64,000 nucleotides of DNA from Chryseobacterium sp. FH1 (lineage in GTDB: Bacteria > Bacteroidota > Bacteroidia > Flavobacteriales > Weeksellaceae). Positions 34,643-43,811 of this stretch are shown in pieces; position 1 is the first letter of the stretch; each line of letters begins with the position of its first letter. The notes under the pieces are model-generated. The model saw only the letters and a list, made by a program, of their open reading frames with translations, did no database searches and was not told the origin of the DNA. The DNA lies in NCBI RefSeq assembly GCF_000735135.1, contig NZ_JPLZ01000003.1, forward strand, positions 1 through 64,000. The letters are read 5' to 3'. A program made the position numbers and the translations under genes.

Positions 34643-34757
34643 CAGAAGCTAAATCCCGCTTTCCACTATATCTTTTTTGTTTTTAGAAGTTTTGTCATCT
34701 AAATTTAAAATTTGCACCAAAAACAAAAAAGGATGCCGTTGCAATCGGGGCTAGTGG
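34643..34757 (-). ncRNA. flavobacterial structured repeat, possible Flavo-1-type RNA (copy B)
   Basis: On the minus strand: CTAGCCCCGATTGCAACGGC, then ATCCTTTTTTGTTTTTGG, an AT-rich middle, then AAAACAAAAAAGATATAGTGG and AAAGCGGGATTTAGC. Complementary TTTTTTGTTTTT/AAAAACAAAAAA arms close a large hairpin. The layout matches copy A at 28716. It lies between rsmA and idi and is not translated. Confidence 0.45.
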
Positions 34758-34792
34758 ATTTGTAAATCAATTGAAATTTTGTCAGAAACATC

Positions 34793-34842
34793 ATATTTGT
34801 CATTCCCGTAGGAATCTAAACTTAACTGTCGAGATTCATATG
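34793..34842. repeat. imperfect intergenic palindrome
   Basis: CATTCCCGTAGGAATCT and AGATTCATATGGAATG are near-complementary, with a 15-base spacer. No T tract follows, so it is not an obvious terminator. Confidence 0.4.
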
Positions 34843-34903
34843 GAATGATAATATTGCGTTTGAATTATAGTTTTAGCTGAAACTGTAAATCTAGAATTCA
34901 AAC

Positions 34904-35677
34904 CTACAAACTATTCTTCCATTCATTCGTAAAAGCAATAAAATCCGCAACAGACAATTCCTCCGCACGAATATCAAGAAAACGATGAGATTGCATATTT
35001 TCAGGAATGCCAAGAACTTTCAGAGAATTGCTCATTTTCTTCCGTCTCTGTCCAAATCCAGCTTTCACGATTTGTTTGAAGAGAACTTCATTTCCTTCCA
35101 ATCCAGGTTTCAGATTTCGCTTCATTCGGATAACGCCGGATTTCACTTTTGGTGGCGGATTGAACACATTTTCGTGAACCGTGAAAAGATATTCCACATC
35201 ATAATAAGCCTGGACCAAAACCGACAAAATTCCGTAATCTTTTGTTCTTGGAACGCCGGAAGTTCGCTCGGCAACTTCCTTTTGGAACATTCCGCTCATT
35301 TCCGGAACGTATTGGAAGTTGTCAATGATTTTAAATAAAATCTGAGACGAAATATTATAAGGGAAATTCCCAATCACTGCCAGTTCTTCGCCATCAAAAA
35401 CCGCTGGAATATCAGTTTTTAGAAAGTCGCCAACAAAATGCTGTTCTTCTAATTTTGGGTAATGTTTTTTGAGATAATCGATGGACTCGTTATCGATTTC
35501 CGCAACGTAGGTTTCAACGTCTTTTTCCAGAAGGAATTTTGTGAGAACGCCCATTCCTGGTCCCACTTCCAAAACTTTTTTATAACCTTCCAAAGAAAGC
35601 GAATCTACAATGTCACGTGCGATATTCTGGTCTGTAAGAAAATGCTGACCAAGGTGTTTTTTTGCTCTAACGTCCAA
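34904..35677 (-). CDS. rsmA: 16S rRNA (adenine1518/1519-N6) dimethyltransferase
   Basis: A 257-residue KsgA/RsmA protein. The SAM motif VLEVGPGMGVLTKFLL lies near residue 36, the catalytic IGNFPYNISSQILFK near 102 (NxPY), and the C-terminal helical domain contains GFGQRRKKMSNSLK. It dimethylates two adenines in the 3' end of 16S rRNA during ribosome assembly. Length and motifs are normal. It is preceded by a 290-bp gene-free region holding the structured repeat. Confidence 0.96.
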   Translation of the reverse strand: MDVRAKKHLGQHFLTDQNIARDIVDSLSLEGYKKVLEVGPGMGVLTKFLLEKDVETYVAEIDNESIDYLKKHYPKLEEQHFVGDFLKTDIPAVFDGEELAVIGNFPYNISSQILFKIIDNFQYVPEMSGMFQKEVAERTSGVPRTKDYGILSVLVQAYYDVEYLFTVHENVFNPPPKVKSGVIRMKRNLKPGLEGNEVLFKQIVKAGFGQRRKKMSNSLKVLGIPENMQSHRFLDIRAEELSVADFIAFTNEWKNSL

Positions 35678-35753
35678 TTCCGATTTTTTGCAAAGATAAG
35701 GTAATTATCGTCAATGTTCGAACTTGAGAAAAATGGAATCATACTCTAAAAAG

Positions 35754-35825
35754 TCTTCGACTCCGCTCAGACTGACATTCTTAAAATATTTAGTATTAGA
35801 GATGTCACACTGAGCGGAGTCGAAG
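35754..35825. repeat. long hairpin repeat (TTCGACTCCGCTCAG type)
   Basis: CTTCGACTCCGCTCAG-ACTGACAT and ATGTCACACTGAGCGGAGTCGAAG form a 24-base arm stem with few mismatches around a 24-base loop. A single arm recurs at 20387-20410. It is a REP-type intergenic element and may also act as a terminator between rsmA and the converging lactonase region. Confidence 0.75.
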
Positions 35826-35852
35826 TGCTTTACTATTAAGATTATTTTAAAA

Positions 35853-36977
35853 TTAATACATCTTAATTTTCACACAAGTTGGATGATTAATTTTTACCGG
35901 TTTTCCCACTTTTTTCAACAATCCTGTTTGCAGATTTCTTTTGAAAACCGTTACGTTTTGAGAGTTAACATTCGTCACAATAATGAATTTCCCAGTTTCA
36001 TCTATCGCAAAAGTTCTTGGATGTTTTCCTTTCACAGATTGATATCCGACAGATTCCAAAGTTCCATCTTCCTTGATTTTGAAGATTGCAATATTGTTTT
36101 CTTTGCCTCTGTTGCTCGCGTATAGGAATTTTCCGTCTGGCGAAATGTGAACGTCGGAACTTTCAAAACCTTCTTTGATTTTGTCTGTATGCGTCGCAAT
36201 TCTCTGGATTTCTTTCAGTTTGTTTTCCGAGAAATCGTAAACAGAAATCATTCCAGCCAATTCTTCAATCGAATAGACCAATTTACCGTCTTTGCTGAAC
36301 GTGATATGTCTTGGTCCGCTTCCAGGTTTTGTGTTGATGAATGTACTCTGACTGTCTATCAAAGGTTGTTTCTGAGTGGCATCAAATGGATATTGTAGAA
36401 TTTTATCAGCGCCCAAATCTGCAACAAGCACAGTCTTGTAATCTGGCGAGAAAACCGCAGAATGTGTGTGCGCTTTGTCCTGTCGTTTCGGGTCAACACC
36501 GCTTCCTTCTGTGAATGTAAAATGTTGCGCTATCGAATCGATTTTTCCATTTTCAAGAATTGGGAAAACTGAAATCGTTGGAATGTTGTAAGTCGCATTA
36601 ATGAGCCATTTTCCACTTTTATCAACATTCACATAGACTGGATTTTCGCCTCCAGTTTTTTGTTGATTTAGGAAAGTCAATGATTTTTTGTCCGCATCAA
36701 AAGCGAAAGCGCTTACTGTTCCGCTTGGCATTTTGGCGTCGGATGAGGCGTAAACATATTTTCCATCATTGGAGACCGTGATGTAGCCTGGATTGATGAC
36801 CTCGGAAGATGAAGTGACCTTCGTTAATTTTCCGCTTTCTGTATCGAGTTCATAAACATAAACCGCTTCCGAACTTTTGTCCCAATTATAAGAACCGAAA
36901 AAAACAAATTCTCTCTGAGAATAAAGACTTGTGAAAATTAAAAAACTTAGAAATAGACTGACTTTTTTGAAATTCAT
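35853..36977 (-). CDS. lactonase family (YkgE/Pgl-like) beta-propeller, exported
   Basis: A 374-residue protein with a signal peptide (SLFLSFLIFTSLYSQ) and a seven-bladed beta-propeller of the 6-phosphogluconolactonase/lactonase family: PGYITVSNDGKYVYASS, DKAHTHSAVFSPDYKTVLVA, GSGPRHITFSKDGKLVYSIE and KGKHPRTFAIDETGKFIIV. The cytosolic Pgl enzyme hydrolyses 6-phosphogluconolactone; an exported form would act on another lactone. A paralogue lies at 39415 on the other side of the DUF5686 gene, in the same orientation. Confidence 0.88.
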   Translation of the reverse strand: MNFKKVSLFLSFLIFTSLYSQREFVFFGSYNWDKSSEAVYVYELDTESGKLTKVTSSSEVINPGYITVSNDGKYVYASSDAKMPSGTVSAFAFDADKKSLTFLNQQKTGGENPVYVNVDKSGKWLINATYNIPTISVFPILENGKIDSIAQHFTFTEGSGVDPKRQDKAHTHSAVFSPDYKTVLVADLGADKILQYPFDATQKQPLIDSQSTFINTKPGSGPRHITFSKDGKLVYSIEELAGMISVYDFSENKLKEIQRIATHTDKIKEGFESSDVHISPDGKFLYASNRGKENNIAIFKIKEDGTLESVGYQSVKGKHPRTFAIDETGKFIIVTNVNSQNVTVFKRNLQTGLLKKVGKPVKINHPTCVKIKMY

Positions 36978-37041
36978 TGGGATGGATTTAGAGGATTTTT
37001 GTCACAGATATTTTTTTCAAATCTGATACTCAACAAATTTC

Positions 37042-39357
37042 CTAAAAATTCGCCTGAAAACCAAACTGAACGCCAAATTTTCTAACCTCGGAAGTCGCAG
37101 AAGTATTGTTATTAAGGTAATTTCCTCTCCAGTTGAAATCCAATCTCAACAATCTGAAATTCCCCCAACCGATATTCTCAATCCCGAAACCATATTCGTA
37201 GTAAGGTTTTTCTGGTGCGGTTAGTTTGATATTTCCAGCATTCATATTGATAGAGCCTTGTTTCAAACTTCCAACGCCGGAGCGGAAAAAGGCAACTTCA
37301 CGCAGTTTCAATTTTTTGATTAATGGAATCTGAGACAAAATCTTGCCGTTGAAATGATGCTCCAAAAACAAAACCGCGTAAGAATCTGCGACAAATTCAT
37401 AATAATTCATCAAAGAAAAAACACCTCGCACCAAACCGTACGATTGGTTGGCAGGCAAAACATTTTGCAAAGCCAAAGGCAAAGATTCAAAGTTTTTACC
37501 AGCTTCTACATTGGCAAACATTCGTCCCCAATTTCCGAAAAGAATCGGCTGAGCATAGTAAAATTGAAGTTTGTTGTAGTTGAAATCTGAATTAAAAATA
37601 TCTTTGAAACCTTTGGTATATTTCAAAATGAAAGTTGGATTCGTAGCCAAAGCCGTCATCTCATAACGTTCGACACCGTAAGTCGAGAATTTCGCGCCAG
37701 GTCTAGCCATAATGCTGAAAACCACTCTCGTATCATCCAATCTGGAAAGCACATTTCCATTTTTGATATAATCGATATTAAATAAACTAGAATCTGCGGA
37801 AACAATCGTTTGCTGAGTTGCATCTACTCTAAGTTGGATGTTTTTCCAAGGTTCGATGCTCGTGTAGAAATTACTTTGATTCACGGAACTCATACTCGTT
37901 GTTTCGCCACTGTTCAAAACAGAGGACGAAGCGAATGAACGTGTCATAATCCCCTCATCAGTCGTCAGTTGCACGCCCAATTGTAAAACATCTTTTCTGT
38001 ATCCAGCACCGATTTGGAAACGGTCGTTTTTGTTGAACATATATTTTGCCTCGCCACCATATTTCCATTTTTGGTCTCGGAAACCATAAGCAGTGTATGC
38101 TTGGATTCTCCACATATCGTGCTTTCCTCGGTAAGTTCGTAAACCGCCTCTCAGTCTCACGCCTTCTATATCATTATAACCAAAAGACTGAAAAATATTC
38201 CCGAAATCTATACCGCTATTTCCAATGTGAATAAAACCGGAATTTCCAATTTCAACGATTTTTACAATTTTTTTATACTTCGGATTATCAGCTAATTCGT
38301 CGTACATTTTATAGATGTTGCGGTCGTTTTCGGTAAGTGCTTCGGTTCTGTTGTTTTCCCAAAAATTTTCGTCTTTTGCAACGGCTTCATCTTCTGGGAT
38401 AACAATTTTGTTGATGAAATCATCAGCAATGCCTTTGTCAAATTCATATTCCGAATAATCTGCAATCCGCCGTGCAATCACAGATTTTGCTTCTTCCTTG
38501 TTATTGGTGACGAGATGAAGGATAGTTTCATTTCTGGTCGGAATAAACGTCGAGTCGTCTGGATTGTCAAATTCCAAATCCGTTGAAATATTTTTAACGA
38601 AGTTGATGTTAATTTTTTTGTTCGTCTGCATTTCCACTTTCATCACGTTGTATTTGTCCATCGAAATGTACAATCTACCTTTCAAAGCTAATGCGTCGGG
38701 ATTTTTTGGCGTAAATCTGATTTCGTAACTTCTTACGGTATTGATTTCAATCGTATCCGTGATATTATAATCGAAAACACCGAAACCATCGGTGGAAACA
38801 GGACTCACGAAGCCAATATTCAGATAATTGATGGTATTATCATAAATATTGATATCACGATACATATTCTGAATCGTCTTAGAAACGATTTGATTATTCT
38901 TCAAGCCAGATAGTCTTGTGGCAATCAAGTCTTTACGTTCTTTTTTTGGGTCGTTTTTTCCGTAGGTCTGGAAAATACTTTCGGTGATGAAAATTGGCAG
39001 AACCGCTTTGCCAGCTATTTCCGAAGAGTCATTGTACTTGAATAGAATAGAATCCATTCCTTTGAAAGCTCTTTTTTTAGTAAAAGCGCTGTCGATATTA
39101 TCCAGTCGGAAATCGATTTTCTCGTAAGTTTTGTATTTGTAATCCTTATGAAGAAGCAATCCGTTGGATTTTTTCTTTTTCCAAACTTCGCGCATAATGG
39201 CGTAAGCAGGATTCTCTTTTTTGTTTTTATATTTCTTAACGCCTTGGATGACAACGTTTTCGATTTCGTTTTCTTTTTCAGTCTGCGAAAAAAGCAAACC
39301 AGTCACAAAAATCAAGAAAAAAGAGAGAATAAATTTTTTATCAAGCATCGATTTCAT
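37042..39357 (-). CDS. DUF5686 family outer-membrane protein
   Basis: A 771-residue protein with a signal peptide (FFLIFVTGLLFSQ) and ENPAYAIMREVWKKKKSNGL, the conserved opening of DUF5686, a family often fused behind a carboxypeptidase-like domain. The C-terminal half has alternating beta strands and ends GVQFGFQANF with a terminal Phe, as in outer-membrane beta-barrels. No carboxypeptidase-like domain is present, so this is the short form. Role unknown. It is sandwiched between two lactonase paralogues, possibly as one functional set. Confidence 0.85.
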   Translation of the reverse strand: MKSMLDKKFILSFFLIFVTGLLFSQTEKENEIENVVIQGVKKYKNKKENPAYAIMREVWKKKKSNGLLLHKDYKYKTYEKIDFRLDNIDSAFTKKRAFKGMDSILFKYNDSSEIAGKAVLPIFITESIFQTYGKNDPKKERKDLIATRLSGLKNNQIVSKTIQNMYRDINIYDNTINYLNIGFVSPVSTDGFGVFDYNITDTIEINTVRSYEIRFTPKNPDALALKGRLYISMDKYNVMKVEMQTNKKININFVKNISTDLEFDNPDDSTFIPTRNETILHLVTNNKEEAKSVIARRIADYSEYEFDKGIADDFINKIVIPEDEAVAKDENFWENNRTEALTENDRNIYKMYDELADNPKYKKIVKIVEIGNSGFIHIGNSGIDFGNIFQSFGYNDIEGVRLRGGLRTYRGKHDMWRIQAYTAYGFRDQKWKYGGEAKYMFNKNDRFQIGAGYRKDVLQLGVQLTTDEGIMTRSFASSSVLNSGETTSMSSVNQSNFYTSIEPWKNIQLRVDATQQTIVSADSSLFNIDYIKNGNVLSRLDDTRVVFSIMARPGAKFSTYGVERYEMTALATNPTFILKYTKGFKDIFNSDFNYNKLQFYYAQPILFGNWGRMFANVEAGKNFESLPLALQNVLPANQSYGLVRGVFSLMNYYEFVADSYAVLFLEHHFNGKILSQIPLIKKLKLREVAFFRSGVGSLKQGSINMNAGNIKLTAPEKPYYEYGFGIENIGWGNFRLLRLDFNWRGNYLNNNTSATSEVRKFGVQFGFQANF

Positions 39358-39414
39358 CTGGCATTAACCTTTTAATAACTTTTTTTTATTTTAAATATTG
39401 TATCGATGTAAAAA

Positions 39415-40527
39415 TTATTTTCCTTTTTCATAAAATACGACATTCACAGGACTGCAAACAGGAATCGACTTTTTCGTAGGTGTCAACATTCCGGTTTTCA
39501 AATCGCGAGCAAAAATATTAATTCTATTTGTATCCTGATTCGCAATCAAGACTAATTTGTTATTCGGACTGATAGCGAAATTTCTAGGATTTCTGCCTGT
39601 CGTTTTTATTTGCTGAATTTTCTCGACTTTTCCATCTTTTAAAATCTTAAATGTAGTGATGTCATCCGCATCATCTCGGTTGGTGACGTAAGCAAATTCT
39701 TCATTGTCAGTCAAATGGATATCTGCCACTCGAAATTTGAATTTCACTTTTCTGGACAATAAAGTCTCTTCCTGAATCAAATCAATTTTCCCGGCATCAA
39801 AACTCAAAACAGAAAGGTCGCCACTCAATTCGTGAACCAGATAAATGAGATTTCCTGATTTGTTGAATGTAAGGTGTCTTGGTCCAGAGCCTTTTTTCGC
39901 ATCAAATTCACCAATTTTGTCAAGAACTTTTTCTTCGTTTGGATGATATTTGAAAACGTAAACTTTGTCCAATCCCAAATCGGTCGCCAATAGAAATTGA
40001 TGATCTGGCGAAAACTGAACTTGATGGATGTGCGATTTTTCCTGACGTTTCGGATTCACGCCAACGCCTTCGAATTCGATGTTCTGAAAAACCTCAGACA
40101 ATTTTCCATCTGCCAAACGTTTGAAAACATTGATGCTTCCGCCAGAATAATTCGCAACAATCACATTGTCTTCATCGGAAATCAGGAAACAAGGATCTTC
40201 GCCTTGGGTTTTTCTTTCGTCAATTTTAGTTAGGGTTCCTTTAGTTTCGTCAACAGAAAAAGAAGTGATTGTACTTTTTTCTCCATTTTCATTAACGGAA
40301 AAAAGGAATTTTTTGTCTGGACTCAAGCTTACAAAACTAGGATTGATAATTTCTTGGGTCTGAAATTTCAATTGGTGTTCATATGTATTTTCATCAAAAT
40401 CGAAAATGTGTATCCCACCGCTGTTGCACTTTTCACTGTTGGTGTAAGTGCCTATAATTATCGTGTTTTGTGCTGAGGAATTGATCATAAATACGATTGA
40501 AAAGATAAAACTGCTCCAGATTTTCAT
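39415..40527 (-). CDS. lactonase family (YkgE/Pgl-like) beta-propeller, paralogue
   Basis: A 370-residue exported lactonase-family propeller: INPSFVSLSPDKKFLFSVNE, KSHIHQVQFSPDHQFLLATD, GSGPRHLTFNKSGNLIYLVH and TGRNPRNFAISPNNKLVLIA. It shares the VNPKRQ(D/E)K(A/S)H(T/I)H signature with the gene at 35853, so the pair arose by duplication. The signal peptide is residues 1-19. Substrate unknown. Confidence 0.88.
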   Translation of the reverse strand: MKIWSSFIFSIVFMINSSAQNTIIIGTYTNSEKCNSGGIHIFDFDENTYEHQLKFQTQEIINPSFVSLSPDKKFLFSVNENGEKSTITSFSVDETKGTLTKIDERKTQGEDPCFLISDEDNVIVANYSGGSINVFKRLADGKLSEVFQNIEFEGVGVNPKRQEKSHIHQVQFSPDHQFLLATDLGLDKVYVFKYHPNEEKVLDKIGEFDAKKGSGPRHLTFNKSGNLIYLVHELSGDLSVLSFDAGKIDLIQEETLLSRKVKFKFRVADIHLTDNEEFAYVTNRDDADDITTFKILKDGKVEKIQQIKTTGRNPRNFAISPNNKLVLIANQDTNRINIFARDLKTGMLTPTKKSIPVCSPVNVVFYEKGK

Positions 40528-40683
40528 TACTATTGTTACAAAGAAAATTGTATATTTTGCGCGAATTTATCACATAAAAAATTAAGCCAAACGATATTTG
40601 TGATTAATTAACTTTATTTGAAGGAAAAGTCAGCAGATTTGCATGAGTCGATTTCTAAATTTAATTTTGCTCAAAATCTTGTT

Positions 40684-41328
40684 ATGACTTGGACGGAAGT
40701 TTTGAAACCTATTAAGGAAAGTGCTTATTTCATCAATCTTTGGGAGAATGTAAAATCGGAATTTAATTCTAAAAAATGTTTTCCGCCAACGAAGCAGATT
40801 TTCCGTGCTTTGGAACTCACGGAATTTGAAGATGTGAAAGTGGTGATCATTGGGCAAGATCCATATCATAATGATGGTCAGGCAAATGGACTATGTTTTT
40901 CCGTCTCAGAAAATGTGAAAGTACCGCCATCTCTCAAAAATATTTTCATCGAATTAAAAGATGATGTCGGTGTCGATAGAAAAAACAACGATTTGCAGGA
41001 TTGGGCAAAACAAGGCGTTCTCCTTCTGAATGCGACTTTGACCGTCCAAGCACACGAACCGAATTCCCATAAAAACATCGGCTGGGAAACTTTCACAGAT
41101 TTTATCATCAAGCAAATTTCTGATGAGAAGGAAAATGTGGTCTTCGTGCTTTGGGGCGCATTTGCACAGAAAAAAGCGTCATTGATTGATCAGAACAAAC
41201 ATTTTATAATTCAATCCGCACATCCATCGCCGTTTTCTGTTTACAGAGGGTTTTTTGGAAGTCGTCCGTTTTCCAAGATCAATAATTATCTGTTGGAAAA
41301 AGGAAAAAATCCAATTGTTTGGGGATGA
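40684..41328 (+). CDS. ung: uracil-DNA glycosylase
   Basis: A 214-residue family 1 UDG. Motif A GQDPYHNDGQANGLCFSV contains the water-activating Asp, LLLNATLTVQAHEPNSHKNI follows, and motif B HPSPFSVYRGFFGSRPFS contains the catalytic His and the Leu-loop equivalent. It removes uracil from DNA in base excision repair. ATG 40684 gives a normal length; an upstream TTG at 40618 is less likely. Confidence 0.96.
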   Translation: MTWTEVLKPIKESAYFINLWENVKSEFNSKKCFPPTKQIFRALELTEFEDVKVVIIGQDPYHNDGQANGLCFSVSENVKVPPSLKNIFIELKDDVGVDRKNNDLQDWAKQGVLLLNATLTVQAHEPNSHKNIGWETFTDFIIKQISDEKENVVFVLWGAFAQKKASLIDQNKHFIIQSAHPSPFSVYRGFFGSRPFSKINNYLLEKGKNPIVWG

Positions 41329-41363
41329 TTTTGGGTTTGAGAGTGGGAGAGTTTGAGTATTTA

Positions 41364-41515
41364 AGAGCCTGTTTAAATTTCATCAAAATTATTTTCCCCG
41401 ACCCTAGAGGGAGTAATTTTGATGAAATTTTCAAGGCGTTTTTCCACCCTTTAGGGTTGGGGAAAAGAAAAATGCTTTGAAAATTTTATTTTTTAATCAT
41501 TTTTAAACAGGCTCT
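41364..41515 (-). repeat. MITE-like terminal-inverted-repeat element, copy 2 (inverted)
   Basis: This 152-bp segment is the reverse complement of 1-151 with only a few differences. It has the same AGAGCCTGTTTAAA ends and the same CCCTTTAGGG/CCCTAGAGGG cores. It sits between ung and a lipoprotein gene. The element has no ORF. Confidence 0.75.
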
Positions 41516-41518
41516 AAA

Positions 41519-41941
41519 TTAATTTTCTTTTTCGTATTTCAAAGTTACGGACTGCGTTTCTGGTTTTGCACCAGGTTGCGGTCTTAGACTTTCCAAAGAA
41601 AATTTGTAGCCTGAAAAACTGAAACTATTCACAATGTTGTTTTGAAGAAAATCTCTGGTTCCAATTTTAAAATTGGCCTTTTCAGTTCCAGAAGTAGCTT
41701 CCATTTCTACAACGGCAATTCCTTCCCAAACACAGGTCACATCAACAGGACAACGACTATCTTCAATGACTTCATAAAACTTCAAAGTGATTTTCGAATT
41801 CGGAATTTTAACCTGTTTCTGATGATTGATTGTAACCATATTATTTGTTGAAACAGTTGTGTCAGCTTGTTGTGATTGCGTTTTGCAGTTGCTCATCAAA
41901 AGCAAAAGTGGAAGTAGGAAAAGTGTTTTGTAATTCATCAT
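41519..41941 (-). CDS. hypothetical lipoprotein
   Basis: A 140-residue protein with a lipobox (LLLMSNC, Cys about residue 19). The body contains EDSRCPVDVTCVWEGIAVVE, a disulfide-type pattern of a small secreted family with two Cys around CPxxVxCxWxG. Family name not recalled; function unknown. The next gene downstream of the element at 41364, it reads toward it. Confidence 0.7.
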   Translation of the reverse strand: MMNYKTLFLLPLLLLMSNCKTQSQQADTTVSTNNMVTINHQKQVKIPNSKITLKFYEVIEDSRCPVDVTCVWEGIAVVEMEATSGTEKANFKIGTRDFLQNNIVNSFSFSGYKFSLESLRPQPGAKPETQSVTLKYEKEN

Positions 41942-41949
41942 TTTTGTTT

Positions 41950-42438
41950 TTAAAAGAAAATATAATAGCCAACCACCAAAAACATTGCCAGCCCAACCAT
42001 CAAGTTAAATCCAGTTCCGTAAACGAAGCCAATAAAAGCACCTTTCATAGAGTTGAAAGCCTTTTTTCGATCGCTGAAATCGTGAAGCAATTCACCAACT
42101 AAGACGCCTAGTAGCATTCCAATCAAAAATCCAAACGGAATCGGGATGAAAATCAATCCCAAGATTGTTCCCACAAAAGAACCGACACTTCCGTAGCGCG
42201 TTCCGCCATATTTTTGGTTTGTTTTTGCTGGGATGACGTAATTTAAAACCGTGGAAACGATGGTGAGCAATGCAAATATCCAGACGTAGATCATCGGCAT
42301 TTCGTTTTCTGTCCCGAATTTGAAGATCAAAAGTCCGCAGATACTAAGCAGTAATCCTGGCAAAATAGGTAAGAATGTTCCCAAAAGCCCTACGAAAAGG
42401 AGAGCTAATGATATGATGTTGATTAAAGTAGAATCCAA
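41950..42438 (-). CDS. DUF456 domain membrane protein
   Basis: A 162-residue protein with four to five membrane segments and the DUF456 pattern: GLLGTFLPILPGLLLSICGL at the start and PFGFLIGMLLGVLVGELL in the middle, with small-residue-rich helices. Role unknown. It ends 9 bp from the lipoprotein gene on the same strand. Confidence 0.85.
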   Translation of the reverse strand: MDSTLINIISLALLFVGLLGTFLPILPGLLLSICGLLIFKFGTENEMPMIYVWIFALLTIVSTVLNYVIPAKTNQKYGGTRYGSVGSFVGTILGLIFIPIPFGFLIGMLLGVLVGELLHDFSDRKKAFNSMKGAFIGFVYGTGFNLMVGLAMFLVVGYYIFF

Positions 42439-42521
42439 TTTTATAATTTTATTAAAAATACAGTTTTCAAATCTAAGCAGAAAATTTATTATCCTTAAAT
42501 TTGTTGAAATATTTTGTCTTA

Positions 42522-43781
42522 ATGAAAAATGAACTAAAAGATTACAAAGATTTTCTGCAACTCATCAGCGATGAGATTCATTTTTTCTGCAAAGATTTCT
42601 TTCCTGATGAGTTTGTTCTTACAACCCAAATTACCTTCAAGTTTTTATTCTTGATAATTCTCCTTTTTGTAGTTTCATTTATCTTGAGAAATGGTATCAA
42701 TCTCACATTCAAATTCTTTTTTGATAAAGAAAAATATCCTGTGATGAAGTCCATTTACAAAGCAAAAGTGACCAATTCCGTGGCTAATATTTTATCATTG
42801 GGCTTCGGTAGTTTTGCCTATGTTTCAATCTTTTACAGACATCCAAAAAGTATGACTTTTTTAGAGAGATTGGTGGGTATTTTACTTGTGCTCGTAATTG
42901 CCAATATGGCTTTTCGTTTTATTAAGGTTTTACAAAATTATTATCTGATTCAAAAAGATTATTATAAAATAATTGCTATCAACTCGATATCTCAAACTGT
43001 TAGAATCTTTGGGACATTTATATTTAGTGTCATTGCAATTTGTGTTCTGTTTGGAATTAGTGGCAGTACAGTTTTAGGAAGTTTGGGAGCGATCACGGCT
43101 GTTATGGTTTTAGTCTTTCGAGATACGATTCTTGGTTTCGTAACAGGAATTCACGTAGCAACTTCAAAAAATCTAAAGGTTGGCGATTGGGTCGCAATTC
43201 CTAAATATACGATCGAAGGTAATATTGAAGATATAGATTTGCTCACAACTAAGATTAGAAACTTCGACAAAACACTTTCCACGATTCCAACCTACGATCT
43301 GCTGACAACGGAAATCAAAAATATGCAGGTGATGTCCGAAACAAACACCCGAAGAATCAAGAAATCGATTGTCTTCAATATCAAATCATTTAAGTTTTTG
43401 GATGACCAATTGTTCGGAGAATTGCTGAAGATCAATTTGATTCACGATTATCTTTTGGAGAAGAAAAAAGAGATAGAGCAGGAGAAAGCAAACTTGATCA
43501 ATTCGGACGAGATCATCAATGGACAACAGCTAACGAACATCGGAACTTTCAGAAAATACGCGATGAGCTATCTAAAAAACAATCCGAATATCGACCAAAC
43601 AGGAACCGTAATGGTGAGGCAAATGGAAATCACGCCACAAGGGATGCCTTTGGAGATCTATTGTTTTGCAAACGATTCAAAGTGGGAACATTTTGAGCAG
43701 ATCCAAGCAGATATTTTCGACCATCTTTTGGTAGCGTCCAAAGAGTTTGACCTCGAGATTATGCAGGTTCACAAAATTTAA
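42522..43781 (+). CDS. MscS-family mechanosensitive channel
   Basis: A 419-residue channel. The N-terminal membrane helices (residues about 35-55, 80-150) lead to GSTVLGSLGAITAVMVLVFR, the pore-lining TM3-like helix. The beta domain GDWVAIPKYTIEGNIEDIDL follows, then the cytosolic cage. It would release osmolytes upon hypo-osmotic shock. ATG 42522 is used instead of an upstream TTG at 42501. The N-terminal length fits the YnaI/YbdG-like size class. Confidence 0.9.
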   Translation: MKNELKDYKDFLQLISDEIHFFCKDFFPDEFVLTTQITFKFLFLIILLFVVSFILRNGINLTFKFFFDKEKYPVMKSIYKAKVTNSVANILSLGFGSFAYVSIFYRHPKSMTFLERLVGILLVLVIANMAFRFIKVLQNYYLIQKDYYKIIAINSISQTVRIFGTFIFSVIAICVLFGISGSTVLGSLGAITAVMVLVFRDTILGFVTGIHVATSKNLKVGDWVAIPKYTIEGNIEDIDLLTTKIRNFDKTLSTIPTYDLLTTEIKNMQVMSETNTRRIKKSIVFNIKSFKFLDDQLFGELLKINLIHDYLLEKKKEIEQEKANLINSDEIINGQQLTNIGTFRKYAMSYLKNNPNIDQTGTVMVRQMEITPQGMPLEIYCFANDSKWEHFEQIQADIFDHLLVASKEFDLEIMQVHKI

Positions 43782-43811
43782 AATTAATTATCATTCATCA
43801 ATAATCAATTA
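43779..43811 (+). repeat. ATCATTCATCAATAATC spacer repeat
   Basis: A short low-complexity spacer of the ATCAATTATC type before pdxJ. Confidence 0.45.
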
